Assembly (NCBI GenBank): GCA_905250075.1
Contig: CAJNOP010000013.1
Location: forward strand, 434,001-498,000
DNA: 64,000 nt
Source of the DNA: Rotaria sp. Silwood1
Lineage: Eukaryota > Rotifera > Eurotatoria > Philodinida > Philodinidae
Reading direction: 5' to 3'
Below are positions 27,779 through 41,400 of this stretch, piece by piece. The notes beneath the pieces are model-generated. The model ran no database searches and was not told the DNA's origin. It saw only the letters and a program-made list of their open reading frames with translations. The position numbers and the translations under genes are program-made. How positions within the stretch are numbered: position 1 is the first letter of the stretch; each line of letters starts with the position of its first letter.

Positions 27779-30700
27779 AGAAAATTGTTTGTCTAGATAA
27801 TTAATATATTAATCGATAAATAAAATGTTTTTTTTTTTTTTATTTTTATTGAAATGACTTCAACAATAAATAATTATTATTACATCGAATGTTAGTGCAA
27901 TTTTATCATGTTGCTTTTTTAATATTCTAGAAAATAGAATTCTTGAAAAAATAAAGCTTTTCTTGTACATACGTCTTTTCATAAAAATGTTCAAAGTTGT
28001 CTGGAAAATTTATTGTATGTCGTCGTTTTTGTACCATTTTTATCTTGATTACTTTAAAAAAGATTGAATCTTTATCAAAATTTTATTCATTGTTGCCTTT
28101 CATTGAAGTACTCATTTATGTCGAATATTATTCAATATACCGTATCCTCTTTTACCTTGATTAAAGATGAAGCATAAAATAAGCGTGTTCTAATCACTTT
28201 CATGTAGAAAAGAAGAATATGTTAATATTATATTCATTTGATGACATTTCATACTTTACTTCTAAGGTTATAGTGAATGTTAAAATAATTTTCTCATCTC
28301 AATCTGTTTTTCTATTGACTCTTGACATTGAAAAACAAGGACTAGACACATATGTAAATGATGACAGTCTCAAGTAGTCTATTCCTTGAAATAGAAGATC
28401 CCTTTGTGGAAACGATATATCAGAAGTAATAGAAGCTCCCATTTCCGCTTAATCCTTACAACTGAAGATGGTTTTCTTGAAGATGAGAAAAAAATAGACC
28501 GCTAAAATTGAAATTTTCAACACTAAATAAGATCATGTTATAGTTTAAAAAACATAACTTGTTTGTCGTATAGAGATGCAAAGTGTGCTTTGGAAACGAC
28601 TTGAATGTGTCACTTTTCTTAATTTATGTGAGAAAATTTTTCCTCACAAATTATTCTATTTATTAATTTTATATATTGCCATTGTATTATAACAGTACTC
28701 TGTGTGAGCACTGACACGTGTCGCAAATTGAATTAAAATCAGTAATTTTACCACGGGCGAAACAAATTTTTGACGATCAAAAAAGCAGACAACCATCACT
28801 TCATCCTACCTCACGGCAGTCTTTAGAAGGACTCAAAATAGTCAAGAATTTGTTCGCATAATGCTTCAAATAGTTTTTCAATTATTCATGAATTGATAGA
28901 ATATTTTATGTCGTTATGATCGAATACTCGTTCTCAAAGGCACTTTCTTCATGATGTCACTATGAGTCAATAAGCCGTTTAACAAATTACCCAACAGTTT
29001 TATCCGATAGATTGACGTTGTGCTGAACTATAATAATTCTAAAGAAAACATCGAAGTAATTATCAGTACACAAAGTCTTTAGAGAAGAAAATGAGTCATT
29101 TATAAAAATATCGACTCAAAAAACTTTGCTGTGCCACCTGACAATCAAGTGAGACAGATTTGATGTTTATTTTATGATTGATAAGACCATCGTAGCTTGG
29201 GCATATAATAATTCTTGCATGTAAAGTGTTATGAAATTTACAATAACAATTATTCTGAAGTCACTTGGAAGGAACACTCGGTTTTTAAGGATTAATTAAT
29301 TGATTTGTCAAAAAATTGAATGTTTAACTAGGATAGTTACATGAAAATATACCTAATTTTCTGAGCTTATAAAACTCTAAGAAATCATTTGTTAAATCTG
29401 TAAAATCGCTTTGATTTATTGAAAAACTTTTTTTTTATTTGAAGTTATGAAAATAAATTAGTCACAACAGAAGAGTCAAACACTTATTGGAAGAAGAAAT
29501 TTCTTCTTCTGTTCATCTCTCTATTCAACAAAGATATTCATCTGAACGAACTGTACTCTATTAAACTAAAACGAAATGTTACTTGGATTTCGTAGATCTA
29601 ACTGCGTCTAAAATAGTAGAAAACATAATATAACTAACAGGTGATTTATAATTTGAACGACCGATCATATGTATTATTTTTTTTATTATTTGATACGTTT
29701 TATTCAAAACCAAATTAAAAGATAAAACTTTATTTAATCAGTTTTAGATGCTATGAACATAGCAATTTGTCAGAGTAAATGATCAATTTGATTCTTCGAC
29801 TCATCGATTGAAGAGAATTTGATTCAATGACGGAAAATATTATTCATTAGAGCATGTTTATGCTGCAAATCAACCAGAAACAGACAAAAAAGAAGACAAA
29901 TTAGTCAAAAGGCTAACAAGAAAACATACCCAAGTTTCGGATGCTATTTGATCTCATATTTTCACTATGAGTAAGAGTCAATGAGACCAAGAAAACTTTA
30001 AATGCGTTCAAGTTCATGGCATGCCTTGATGGTGATTTGATTCTTACAAAATTGTAAGAAAAGGAAGTTTTTCTAGTTTCTCGTTGACTTTTCTTCTCCA
30101 TTTCAAGAAGTTAGCACCTAAAAATTTTAACAAAGAATTTTTTGTTTGATACACGCGTCAAAATCATATTTATTCAAGAAGGTCTGACCAATCTTGGGAG
30201 GATTACGTTCATTAAGTCTATCATGTAACATAATAGTGAAATTAAGACTTGTCTTTTTTTCATACGAAGTGACAACAAGAAGAACAAGCTAATCCATGGA
30301 CTTCTTCGTCTATGCTAGTATTCTTTAATACATCATCAACTGTAATATTCTGTTGTTTTAGAGTGTTGAATGAATCGAAAACCAGTTTCTTTAGCATTTC
30401 AGGTGCTCATCAGAAATGCTATTAAAGTGACCGGGGACATTTTTGAAACAGAATATGAGAAAATGATTAAGTTAGTTCGTAGAATATACACTGCAGTTTA
30501 CGCTCACATGGTTCTCAAGTTAAGAAAAAACAATTTCTTTACTCATTTTTTTCTTCCTGAAGTAACATGAAGCAGTAAGCCTCAAAATCCAATCAAACGT
30601 TCTTGTATGAATATGATTTTGCCTCGTATATTAAATGAAAACTCAACGTTAAAATTTTCAGACCCCAATTTCTTGAAAAAAAGAAAAAAGCAGAGGAGAA

Positions 30701-31823
30701 ACTAAAAAAACATTCGTATTCCTACATTTATGTGGCAAATAGATCTTCAGCTAGGCACGGCACGTCATGGATTCTAACTTTTTTTAAAGTTTCTTTAGTC
30801 TCACTAAATCTTACTTATAACCAAAAAAGTATGACCTCGAATAACATTCAATATTTGGGTATGTTCCGTTGTAAGTATTCAAAAAGATTTATGATATGGT
30901 TAGATGCATCTAAAAATTGCTTTTGTATCTCCAATTATATTAAAGTTGTTCTTTTCCATACGCTACTTGAAGACAAACAACTTCTGTACGAAGGTTTCAC
31001 CGATTAATAAGACCACAGTACGCCATATACATATCATTGACATGACGTCAAAAAAATTTCATGGATTTTATAAAACAATCACAGATGACTAATCTTGATC
31101 TCAATATTTTGGATTATTATTTATAGAACACTATCACTAATATTATTCAATGAGTTACAGTTAAAAACTATGAGTTTTAAATAATAAATTTGTCGTGTAT
31201 CAATAAAATGATCTTGTTCATGGAATCGAAAATTGTAGTTGCAAAGAATTTTGTTTATGTCTAGAGAGCAGAGCGTGTATATATAAATAAGATTCTTATT
31301 TTAACTTGTAGAGCTTGTCATGCTGTATCTTGTATTATGCTTCGTTGTTGAATCCAAGCTACTACATGATAAAAAGTAAAAGTACGAATAACTGACCAAT
31401 CATTTTTCATCACACGTCATGATTCATTAAGGCATAACATTCGATCAAATGTTTTAGTGTTTTTAGGTACTAGCATTTTATTTTATCAAATAAGTATCAC
31501 AACCAAGGATTCAATGTAATTGAATTTTCATAAAACTATTAATTAAATCATATATAAAACTCAATTTTTATTTAATAATTGTTTTTTTTAGTGTGAAGAA
31601 CAAGGCTTTTAGTATTAACTATATTAATAAATCTTTCTTGTTGATTCTTCAAGCTGTACTTTGTTTCTGAATATCATTATCTTTTATTATCTATTCACAC
31701 TTCTACCTTTCTTTTTTTTTTGTCATTGTGGTATCACTTTAACAAAGGTGACTAGTGAGGGCAAAAGACTTTACATATATATATACAAATAAGTGTTGTA
31801 TTGAGTCGATTAGAGAAATAAAG
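27779..31823. other. 4 kb gene-poor region
   Basis: No supported gene lies here. The main structure is the degenerate hairpin at 29890-30900. The open frames at 29913-30101 (-) and 30732-31007 (+) resemble each other only because they are the two inverted arms of that hairpin. Confidence 0.5.
29890..30900. mobile_element. degenerate 1 kb hairpin element
   Basis: The left arm, about 29890-30360, is an inverted and diverged copy of the right arm, about 30440-30900. Matching blocks include tacccaagtttcgg (left) against tatttgggtatgtt (right), aaaattttaac in both arms, and aaaatcatatttattcaaga against its counterpart near 30610. No coding capacity is supported. It looks like an older member of the foldback elements common in this window. 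Confidence 0.6.
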
Positions 31824-32361
31824 ATGTTTGATTTATTACAATCTACAGAAACAGTTTATTACGATGCTGAACAAGGGCAGACGTCAAATCGTACCCTATC
31901 ACGTGACGACAAAGAACAATTTGATATATTTCAAAGTTTCGGCGTAAGTTACTTTTTCTTTTATGATACATTAATCGTATTTTATTGTCAGAAACAAACT
32001 GATTCATCGACTGACATTCCTGCTAATCGTACTAGAAGCGTTAAATTAGAATCATTGCCTACCAGTAAGTAAACTATATTGTAAAAAGTTTTATTTAACA
32101 CTTAATTCTATTTTAAGGCTCATATGTTGTTGATAATCAAAATAGCACGGATGATCAACAGTTAGCATCTCCTGGTCAACTAGTTGTATGCATTAATTTG
32201 GATAATAAAAAATGTCATTAAAAAATAATTTTTCTTTTCTTTTTTAGACATCACATCGTCGAAAAAAAATACTTTTATATGGACTTTTTTTACTCATTCT
32301 TGTTGTTGTTATAACTGCAGTTACTGTTACCTTGATTTTAGTCTTAAGAAGTCATAAATAG
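31824..32361 (+). CDS. small tail-anchored membrane protein
   Basis: Four exons (31824-31943, 31992-32064, 32118-32185, 32248-32361) give 124 aa. Residues 1-93 are polar with many Ser, Thr, Asp and Gln. A basic stretch, HRRKK (about 90-94), precedes a single hydrophobic segment, ILLYGLFLLILVVVITAVTV and on, to about residue 119, and the protein ends in RSHK. There is no N-terminal signal peptide, so I infer a tail-anchored or type II protein with the N terminus in the cytosol. The first intron is 48 bp, a multiple of three with no stop, so its retention would add 16 residues. No family recognised. AATAAA at 32500-32505 follows the stop by about 140 bases. Confidence 0.7.
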
Positions 32362-35300
32362 TATTTAATATCAAACAAAAAAATACAAGCGATTAGTTAT
32401 GGCATATACATATAAATTGTTTTGTCAAAAATATGTACATAGACGTTCCATCTTATCGTATTGCTTTGTGAATTATATGAATAAGCAAACAAGTTGAAAA
32501 ATAAATTTTTATATGATTCATCAAATACTAAAATATGAAATCTGTATTTGAGGATGCGTACTCATAACCTTTGAAGAACAACTGTAATCCAAAACTTCAG
32601 TGAGATTTCAATCTTATTTGAGAATTTATTTTTTGTTTTTAACAAAAAAACGTGATAGACTTGAAATCTCTAGTATATGTGCTAAGTTTAAGATAGTCAT
32701 CTACCCGATTAATTTTCAGCAGAGTACCTCGTCACGTACGCTACTTACAATTGTCTCAGGGTATAGGTATTTACCAGGTATCTGCTGAGTTTCTATAGCA
32801 TTCTACGTAAAAGATTTTTCAACAAGTTAGTAGAATGAACATTTAGAAGCAATTTGTAGTCAACTGATAAAAACCCGTCACGTATCCAAAGCTTTTTGTG
32901 ACATCGGTAGCAGCATATCCTGAACGAATGTACTAAGTTTAGGATATAATTATTGAATAATGATTGTCTTTTAGTCAACATTGATATTTTTTTAAGGCTG
33001 ACATACAATTCATCTTTTCTTACTTTTTAATTCTATCAAAAAAGAATCTATTCTCGCATTCAGAGCTGGAACTGACCTGGATTTTTCACTATTAATACCG
33101 GTACCGATCTGAATAGGCCAGATAGATCGATAACTAGTATTAGTTCCATCTCTACTTGCATTTATCGGTCGTTTTGTTATTTTATACTTTGATTACGAGT
33201 GAGACTCTATCAAATGAAAAAAAAAAGACATCTGACGTAAGTCTAAAATAGTGAGAAAGTTAACGACTACATATTTGCTATTACTTATCATTTAAGTTAT
33301 TGAGACTCTGAGATTTTGAAAATCTTCTACATATGGTTTATCGAAATATATCAAATCAGCTTGCTTAGGAATAAGCAAATTTTATGTGAAACGAACATCT
33401 TAACATCAAATCTGTCTGAGATCGTGTATTTTTTCAATTTTCATCGGTCGATTTAGCTGTAGATTTTAAATTACGTATCTTATTCTATATTTGTTGTCCA
33501 TCACTGCAAACTAAACATTAGTACGACATCAACTGCTCATTCGAACAAAAAAGACTAACACAAAAATAAAACATCCATTATTGTCTAGAGCTTGATTGCT
33601 TAAGGAGAACATAAATATCAATGTGTTGTTACTCTGAAAATCATTTCAACAATTTTTATGATCATTTGATCTATGTCTCATCATGTATTCATTCATATGC
33701 AGAGTATCAATTGATTTGTCTTTTCTACTCGTCATATAACACCTGTAATCACCTTGACAAATCAAGTAATGTTGTGTTACTCTATGAATAGCCGATCTAT
33801 CGAAGTCAAAAATACTTCATACCTTCCAGTTTCATGGATTTCCTGTTTCATTTTTATTTTCATTCAATTGAATAAATTGATATACGTACATAGACTGGAC
33901 ATAGTCATAGACTAGTACTTACATCACTGAAATATATTTATTCATTCATGTGCTGAACACACGCCATCATTCTATGTAAGTATTACATAATAGATATCTA
34001 AATTGTATTTACTGATACTCCTTTCAATAAGTTTTGATCTTCTCTTCGTATGATCAATCATTGAGAATATGTCATTTTATTATAACACGACTAAAAAGAT
34101 AAAGATTGTTAGAAAGCGTGTTTCATCTTAAAGTAATAATTCTTCGATCGTTTTCTTGTCTAATCGATCTACTACAATGGCTAGTACGTCGAACAATTTA
34201 CTATGATTGATACAAGCATGTTGTGACTGTTCATTTGTGCATGGAATATTCTTTATTACAGATAGAAGAGGAAAAAATAAAGACGAGTGTTAGACAAAGA
34301 AATAGAATGATACCATCCGACGCCGACAAAGCTAACAAGCAGTGTATAGTCTATTGGCTAAACAATAACCATATTGTGTCGAGTGTGAATGATCATATGC
34401 AGAGTCATTTATGTCATAGATGCATACAATACTGTTGCATAAATTGATCGCATTGCAACATCGACACCAGCAAGTAGCTAATCAAGACGATCCGCCAACA
34501 TTGTATTATTCTTCAATAATTACCTCCATATAACTCTCCTTTCTTTTTGTACATGTATTAGATATTGAGAGAAATAGAGAGTGTGTGTGTGTGTATGTAT
34601 TAATCAGAGAAGAAAAAGTGAGAAATCAAAGCTGAATGAAAGACCACAAACATTCACTAGTATATGTAGATGCTAAACAAGCAGAAAAAGAAAACTTGCT
34701 CAATAAGCATTGGGTATGTGTTAATATATATGAAATATTAACGAGAAAAAAAGAGAAAATGAAGTATAGCTGTAAGTATCTATTTATAAATGTCGATCAA
34801 CTTGTCATCGCACTTTAGATATAATTTGCAAAATGCAAGGCGTAAAAGGATCAAAGGTATAGCTTTCTTGTAGATTATTACGTTTCTCATCTTATTTCAA
34901 CAATCTTCTCGTTAAATTCAACAATAATCAAAACATAAACTGAATGATTTGAAGTATAGATAAAACGATGAACATGTGCAATCATTATGTCTTTCTTTTG
35001 CTATGTATTTGTTCAATAATATTTTAAAACTAATATTAGATTCTATTATTACAACCAAGATGACAGGTGTTTAATTTTAAAAAAATGCATAGTTCTATAT
35101 TGAAAACCCTTTCTTTTTCATTCGTGATTCATATGATAAATATATGTATATATATACATAGTGTTACATTTGTACTTTTGTTTCATAATCAGCCGCCATT
35201 CTTTTGTATAGTGTAGATTTGATGATATGGATGTGGTGACAATTAACTAGATTAGCCCTTTTCTTCTTTTTTTTCTTCTTTTCCTGGCATGTGCTATACA

Positions 35301-35470
35301 GTTAATCCTCGATGGATCATTGTATGTGTGAGAGTTCCTTTAAACGAGAGAGTAAAAACTGTAATATATACATATGATAGTATATGTAAGAACTATCTCA
35401 ATAGGCATTTAATTATTTTGTTTTTGATAATTTTGTAACAGTTGTCTATCTAATTTTTCTGTGTTCGTTT
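32362..35470. other. 3.1 kb intergenic region
   Basis: No gene is supported. It contains AATAAA at 32500-32505 belonging to the upstream gene and a short GT microsatellite near 34579-34593. It should include the promoter of the MRL gene that starts at 35481; no specific promoter element is recognisable. Confidence 0.45.
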
Positions 35471-35473
35471 CAG
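35455..35473 (+). promoter_or_regulatory. splice acceptor just before the MRL start
   Basis: The pyrimidine-rich tttttctgtgttcgtttcag ends seven bases before the ATG at 35481. It is either the end of a 5' UTR intron or a spliced-leader acceptor. No upstream exon is apparent. Confidence 0.5.
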
Positions 35474-35480
35474 ATTTATA

Positions 35481-38400
35481 ATGAATCGTCTTCTTGTGCG
35501 ACGTTGTAGTATGTCTTCGATTGAGGAAGAAGATGAATCGGAAACATTTGATGAAACAATAACACAAGTAGACCAATTGCTGTCGCCTTCATTACAACAA
35601 GAACAATTCGATCGTTCATCATCCATTTCGGAGTGGGATTCCGAATTATCTGAATCGGAACAGGAATTTGACGATAATAATGAAAATCCAGAAGATAAAA
35701 GTGAAGAGCAAGCAGCGAATCGAGTATTACAAAGTTTTAAACAATCATTTTCACGAACAGTAAGTTTTAATAAAAATCTCTTGACATTCTCTACTAGATT
35801 TTTAAGTGAACTCCATTTGTTTAAATAAATTTCTGAGAAAATGAATATGATCAGTGAAGAAAATATAAATGACTTCAAGAGAAATAACAAAATCGCACTA
35901 TCTCGTATCGTCCAACTATCCAGTTGGCATTGTTCTATGATGACATTGATTATACATGGCTCATTGATGTCAGATTCAAGGTCAATCTATCGCACTACAC
36001 GCGCCTGTTAAAAGAAATTGTTCGTCGAGCAGTTGTGCTCATCATGCTTGGGACCATTCTTTGCATGATTGCCTTTCTATAAGTACTATCATCATTTGAC
36101 CTTTTTACACTGTTGTCATTTCTATATATTGAACTGTCTCTATATATATATTGAGAAAGAAAAGAAGTCTATTTGCTTGGCTAATGGCACGCATACGGCG
36201 AAATATATTCTATTATCAAGATTACATACTTGAGCTCAAATATATGTATATATAAATGTTTGTACTGCTGATGCCTGATGATAAATGAAATGAACAGCAG
36301 TAGGTGATGATACTGTTTGTTTAAGTGTGATGAACATCCTGTTGATTGCATATTATATTTGACATTGGGAAGTAATTACGAAAATAGAGTACTAACGGCA
36401 TGTGTCAATTATGAGACAGTGAAAGATATGAAGAAGACGACAAAATGCAGTGATATGTATATTTTTTTCGTATAAATATAATTTTCGTTTTCTTTTTTAA
36501 AGAATTTTTTTAGACAATTAAGCATTAATCAAATTTGATTGATAATTTAAGTACTCATGTGCAACCAGGCATATCTGATACTCATAATTTCGATTGGATC
36601 CTGTAGGCTAGTTACCGAAATCCGATTATCGCATTCTTAGAACTTTCGACAATAGTATTGTTCGTCCGCTGCAGAACCTTCTTTCCATTGTAAAATAATA
36701 TTGTAATCATACAATAGAAAAATTTGGGTATCTGTAAAAGACGCGAACAACTATATCTTTTAACAGCGAGTTAACTAACTCGGTTTAGATCCATACACAA
36801 ATATTCGACTTCTATACGTTAGCGTTAGAAAAATAGAAGAGATGTATTTTTGTCAATTTTAAACCTTATAATTGAATATTGAATATAGCTCTTATGAACA
36901 TGTTTAATTGATATCTATTACTAATTACTGTATTTGACAGTATCAAGTATCATATACGCAAGTATCATCATCAGATCCTCTTCTGTTTTAGTTACTGATG
37001 CCCTTCTTTTTGATCAGTGCTTCGGTTTGTAATCTGCTGTAATGATACCCGTGCTGTATTTCTCCTCTTCCCATCTTTTTTCCTGAGCGTTGAGTTTAGC
37101 ATTATTGTCCGAGATCATGCTGTTCATCAGTAAAAGAAAAAAATACGGTACTGATACTGGCGTTTATGACTCTCTATACCGTCAAATACAGTAATCGATA
37201 ACAGATATGCACTGGGCACGTTCACTAGAGCTATATGCAAAATTCAATTATACAGCTTCAAACTGAGACAACATATCTCTTGTATATTTCTAAGGCTGGT
37301 ATATAGAAGCATAATATTTTGAGTATTTGCCTAAGTTGATTCGGTCTATTCACCGGTAAAACAAATGAGTGTTCGTATAATTAATTTAACGACCTCGATC
37401 TATCGATAGTATTAGTTCTTGGTTTCAGGCTGTTTGCGTCTTTCACAGAAATCTGAAAAATCATATTTGTCTTGCTGCAATTCAAAAGAGAATAATATCA
37501 TGGACAATGTCAATAAGATTATATGTGAATTCTAATATATTGAAGATTTTTCTCGCAATATTCTGTTTGATATTTTTATAAGACTGTATGGCAAAAGTTT
37601 GGTTTAGAAAATTTTCTTTTTTCAGAATAAGACTTTTCACATATAACTAAATAGCAAGAACATTGACAGATGTCTAATGAATTTATTTATTTTTGAATAT
37701 TTCTTTCGAATGTTTTGAATGATAATTAAAACAAAGATTTCATCAATAATTCATTCGATATTGAAAAAAAAAGTCGACGATTATTTTTTTTGTTATACAA
37801 GTATTAATAAGTATCCTATTATTAATGATACAATTTTTGAACAATCAATGCAGATATACATGCACACATTCATTGAATAGAACTTGAAGATGTTCTCAGA
37901 AATAATGCATATTATAAAAGTTTTTCGAAAAATATGAATTCTTGTTTACAACTTTCTTTACAACACTGCTAATTTTGTTTAAGCCTATTATTGACTAAAT
38001 AAAATTTATTCGAAAAAAAAACGAGAAATTTCGCTGTTTTAATTTAAAAAAATTATGATAGATGATTTACTGTATCTCTCCTTTATTCCATAAATTCTGT
38101 TCACAGTTTCTTTTTTTTTATGTTAAATAACTATTCATATGATTAGTAATTTTCTATATGGAATATTTCAGCTCTGTACATTTCCTACTATTGCTTTAGA
38201 TATTTAATTAAGTATATTGAACAGATGAGAGACGATTATTTTGAAGAACAGCTGTATATGAGCTAAATTTAATTTTTGTTTTATTTGAAAGATTTAAGTC
38301 GATTGAGTAGTTTATCTCTTGTAAAGTATTATGTTTATTCTCAATCTAATTGTTTTTCTAGCACTTGTATAGATAAGATAATAACGATCACTAAACATCT

Positions 38401-41400
38401 CAATATCTTTATTGTTTGTCTCTGTTGTATGCATTGATTCAATTCATGCAAGTATGTTCAAGAGCTTCAAAGATCTCTTATGTATTATATATTCTTTGTA
38501 GTTCATAATGAAAATTCTGAGAAATATAGATATGAATTGTTTAAAAATAATTAACAAATTACTTTTTATTTTATTGTAGCGTTCGATTCAAATGAACAAT
38601 AAGAACAATACTTATTCGCCATTCTCTATTCATCTTTATGGTAAGTTAATCTCATTTTTTTTTCTCTAGTCAACAGAAGTCAAGAGGCGTTTTCGATCAA
38701 TTGCTCTATAACTACTTCCTTCAAGGAAATATGTATTGATGAAATAATATATATGATAACAGATGATGATAGATGTGACAGAATGAACAGTATATTATGT
38801 GTTTCGTTAACAGACAACTATTATGTAATAAGATAAACCTGTCTTAGCAGATGAATCAAACTTTTACATGTATAATATGATTTAACTGTACATGATAGAA
38901 TAATTCAGGCATTGATGATAATGATATATCAATAAAATACGAAAATCTTCTAATATTTAAATAAAATTCTAATTGTAACTGTTATATGAAGGATAATCAA
39001 TTATTCTATGATAGGATAGAGTGTGTAATCGGACGAAATAGGTTAAAAATGATTGCATAATTATTATTGTTCATCTTAATATATTGGCATTGTTATAAAA
39101 AATTTGTCCTTGTAAGCATAACCAAAAAAAGGTCAACCTAACAATATGATTCTTTAATTTCCGTTAGTCAACTAACATACTATAAACGTAAGTCTAGAAA
39201 AAATGTAAATGAGAATGACGTATCTAGATCAGTACTCACGCATTGCATTCTATTACTTGAAATCTATGACAATCTGCTGACAGAAAGTATTATTTTAAAT
39301 CTTTGTCATGATCATTGCATTATATCTTATTGAACTGTGTTTGTTCATTCGTACGATTTTAGTCTCTTTGTCTTACATAACTATTCTAGTATTCATTTTT
39401 TTGTGTGTTCTCTTCCATAAGTACTAGTATATAGAGAAAGAAAAAGAGAAAGAGAAAGTAAGTACAACTGTTTCCGTCGAAGTCAGATGTGTGAACATAC
39501 ATACTTGGTTTTTCCTTCGTTTCTTTCTATCTATCTTAATTATCAATCAGAATACATGCATACGGCGTATAATTATATATTAAATATCACTCCCAAAGCG
39601 TAGGATCAGAACAATACTAACAAAACAATTTATTATATGAATAAATATGTGAAATTTTGGCGAATAGATAATATTTAGTGAGTTTTTTTTTTTAATTATT
39701 TCTTTTATAGAAGAAGAAGATTCAGCTGAACTTGACGCAATTTTATCTGAATTACAAGATTTTAAAATTGAATTTGAAGAAAATTCAAATCTTTCATCTT
39801 CACAACAACAATTATTATATCCAAAACTTGATAAAATACAAAAACCAACAATGAATCATCATTCATCATCGTCATCAGGAAAATATTCATCTCCTTCTTC
39901 TTCATTTTCAACAAATGGTTGTGTATATGAACTTCGTACACTTGAAGATCAACTTGAAGCTGCTTTAGCAAGTTTATCATTAACAATAAATGATTGTACA
40001 ATAACTAATACTGATTCTCAACAACAAAATTCATCAGATTCAAGTGCTTGTTCAAGTGGAGTTGGAGACGAAATTGGCAATGAATCATTTCATTTATATA
40101 ATATATCAAATACAAATCATAATTCTGTATCATTTACATCAAAAGTGACTACAACTACAGATGATTGTGATTCAGCATTTAGCGATTGTGGATCAAATGA
40201 TAAAGTTATCTTAACTAATCATGATGAATCGGTAAGAATTTCTTGATAGTAAAATTTTATTCGTATGATTAAAGATATGCAGGTTTGCATCAGAGATAGA
40301 ATCGATTCAAGTTTCTCAAAATTTAAACTGAACCGAAACCGAAGTTTATTTGAAATACAGCGAATCTATCTCATCTCTATTTTGCATCAACTGAAACAAA
40401 ATTCATCAGAGAACATATTCAAGAGTGGGAAGTTGTTCGATTTGATATCATAGCTATGAGTAGTTTCTTATGATATCAAAAAAATTTTCCAAATGATTTA
40501 AGCCCGTGATCTACTGTTGAAGAGTTGTGGTTGTTCTAATGAAACTTTTCCTTTGAGCAAGGTATTTCCGTAAAGCCAAAAGCAAAGAGTTTTGTCTATA
40601 GGCAAATTTAATTGTCACTAAAGTGTTAATTTAAAACGAAAACGAATATGTGTTTCTCGAGAATATCAATCAGTCCTTTTAAACTTTTCTCAGGGTTGTA
40701 TGTATCTACTAGTAGCCATAGTATTAAGTGGAACGACATTCGATAGTTAGATTTGTGCTCTTGTCAGATGACAAGATGAAGAAATGTTGAATGTGTTGAT
40801 TGAATAAATCAAGATAAAGGAGTCTACTGTTTTTCTTCTCTTCGATTGTATCTCTTATATGAAACTTTGTGTCCATATGACTATAGTGCGAAAATATTAA
40901 AAATGATTTCTCATTGCTTGTATTGATCGGTTTTATTGTACTATGAACACATATTTTGAATTAAAATCTCATCATCTTTACAATCATTTTCATAGAATTT
41001 CCAGGAACATAGTGATTTTTCGATTGCAAAAAAAAAAAAATTGTAATAACTTTGTACGATCCGATTGATAAAATTTAGAAATCAAAAAGAATTTACATCC
41101 AATATGTAGGCATGATTGAATTGAAAAATAATTTATCTCTTTGAATTGGTAAGTGATAGTTTCAGTAGAAAAATAGTCTTGGTCAATTTAAAACTAATAT
41201 ACTATTCATAGATTTCATTCAGTGAAATCTTCCCAAAGGCATATTTTTGAACTTTCTTTCTCTTTAGATTGTCTATCGTACGGTGCCTCCCATAACAGAT
41301 CCAATAGACGAGACACCATCAATAATACTTGATCATGATGATTCATTATTATCTCATGCTCGACATCCATCAAGAATACTTATTCGTACATATAATGATG

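Noticed and set aside
30732..31007. 91-codon frame resembling one at 29913-30101
   Set aside because: The resemblance comes from inverted arms of a hairpin element, not from two related genes.
34223..34447. 74-codon plus-strand frame
   Set aside because: No recognisable motif, splice partners or start context.
35450..35890. 146-codon minus-strand frame
   Set aside because: It is the antisense shadow of the first MRL exon, which has good splice sites and domain continuity.
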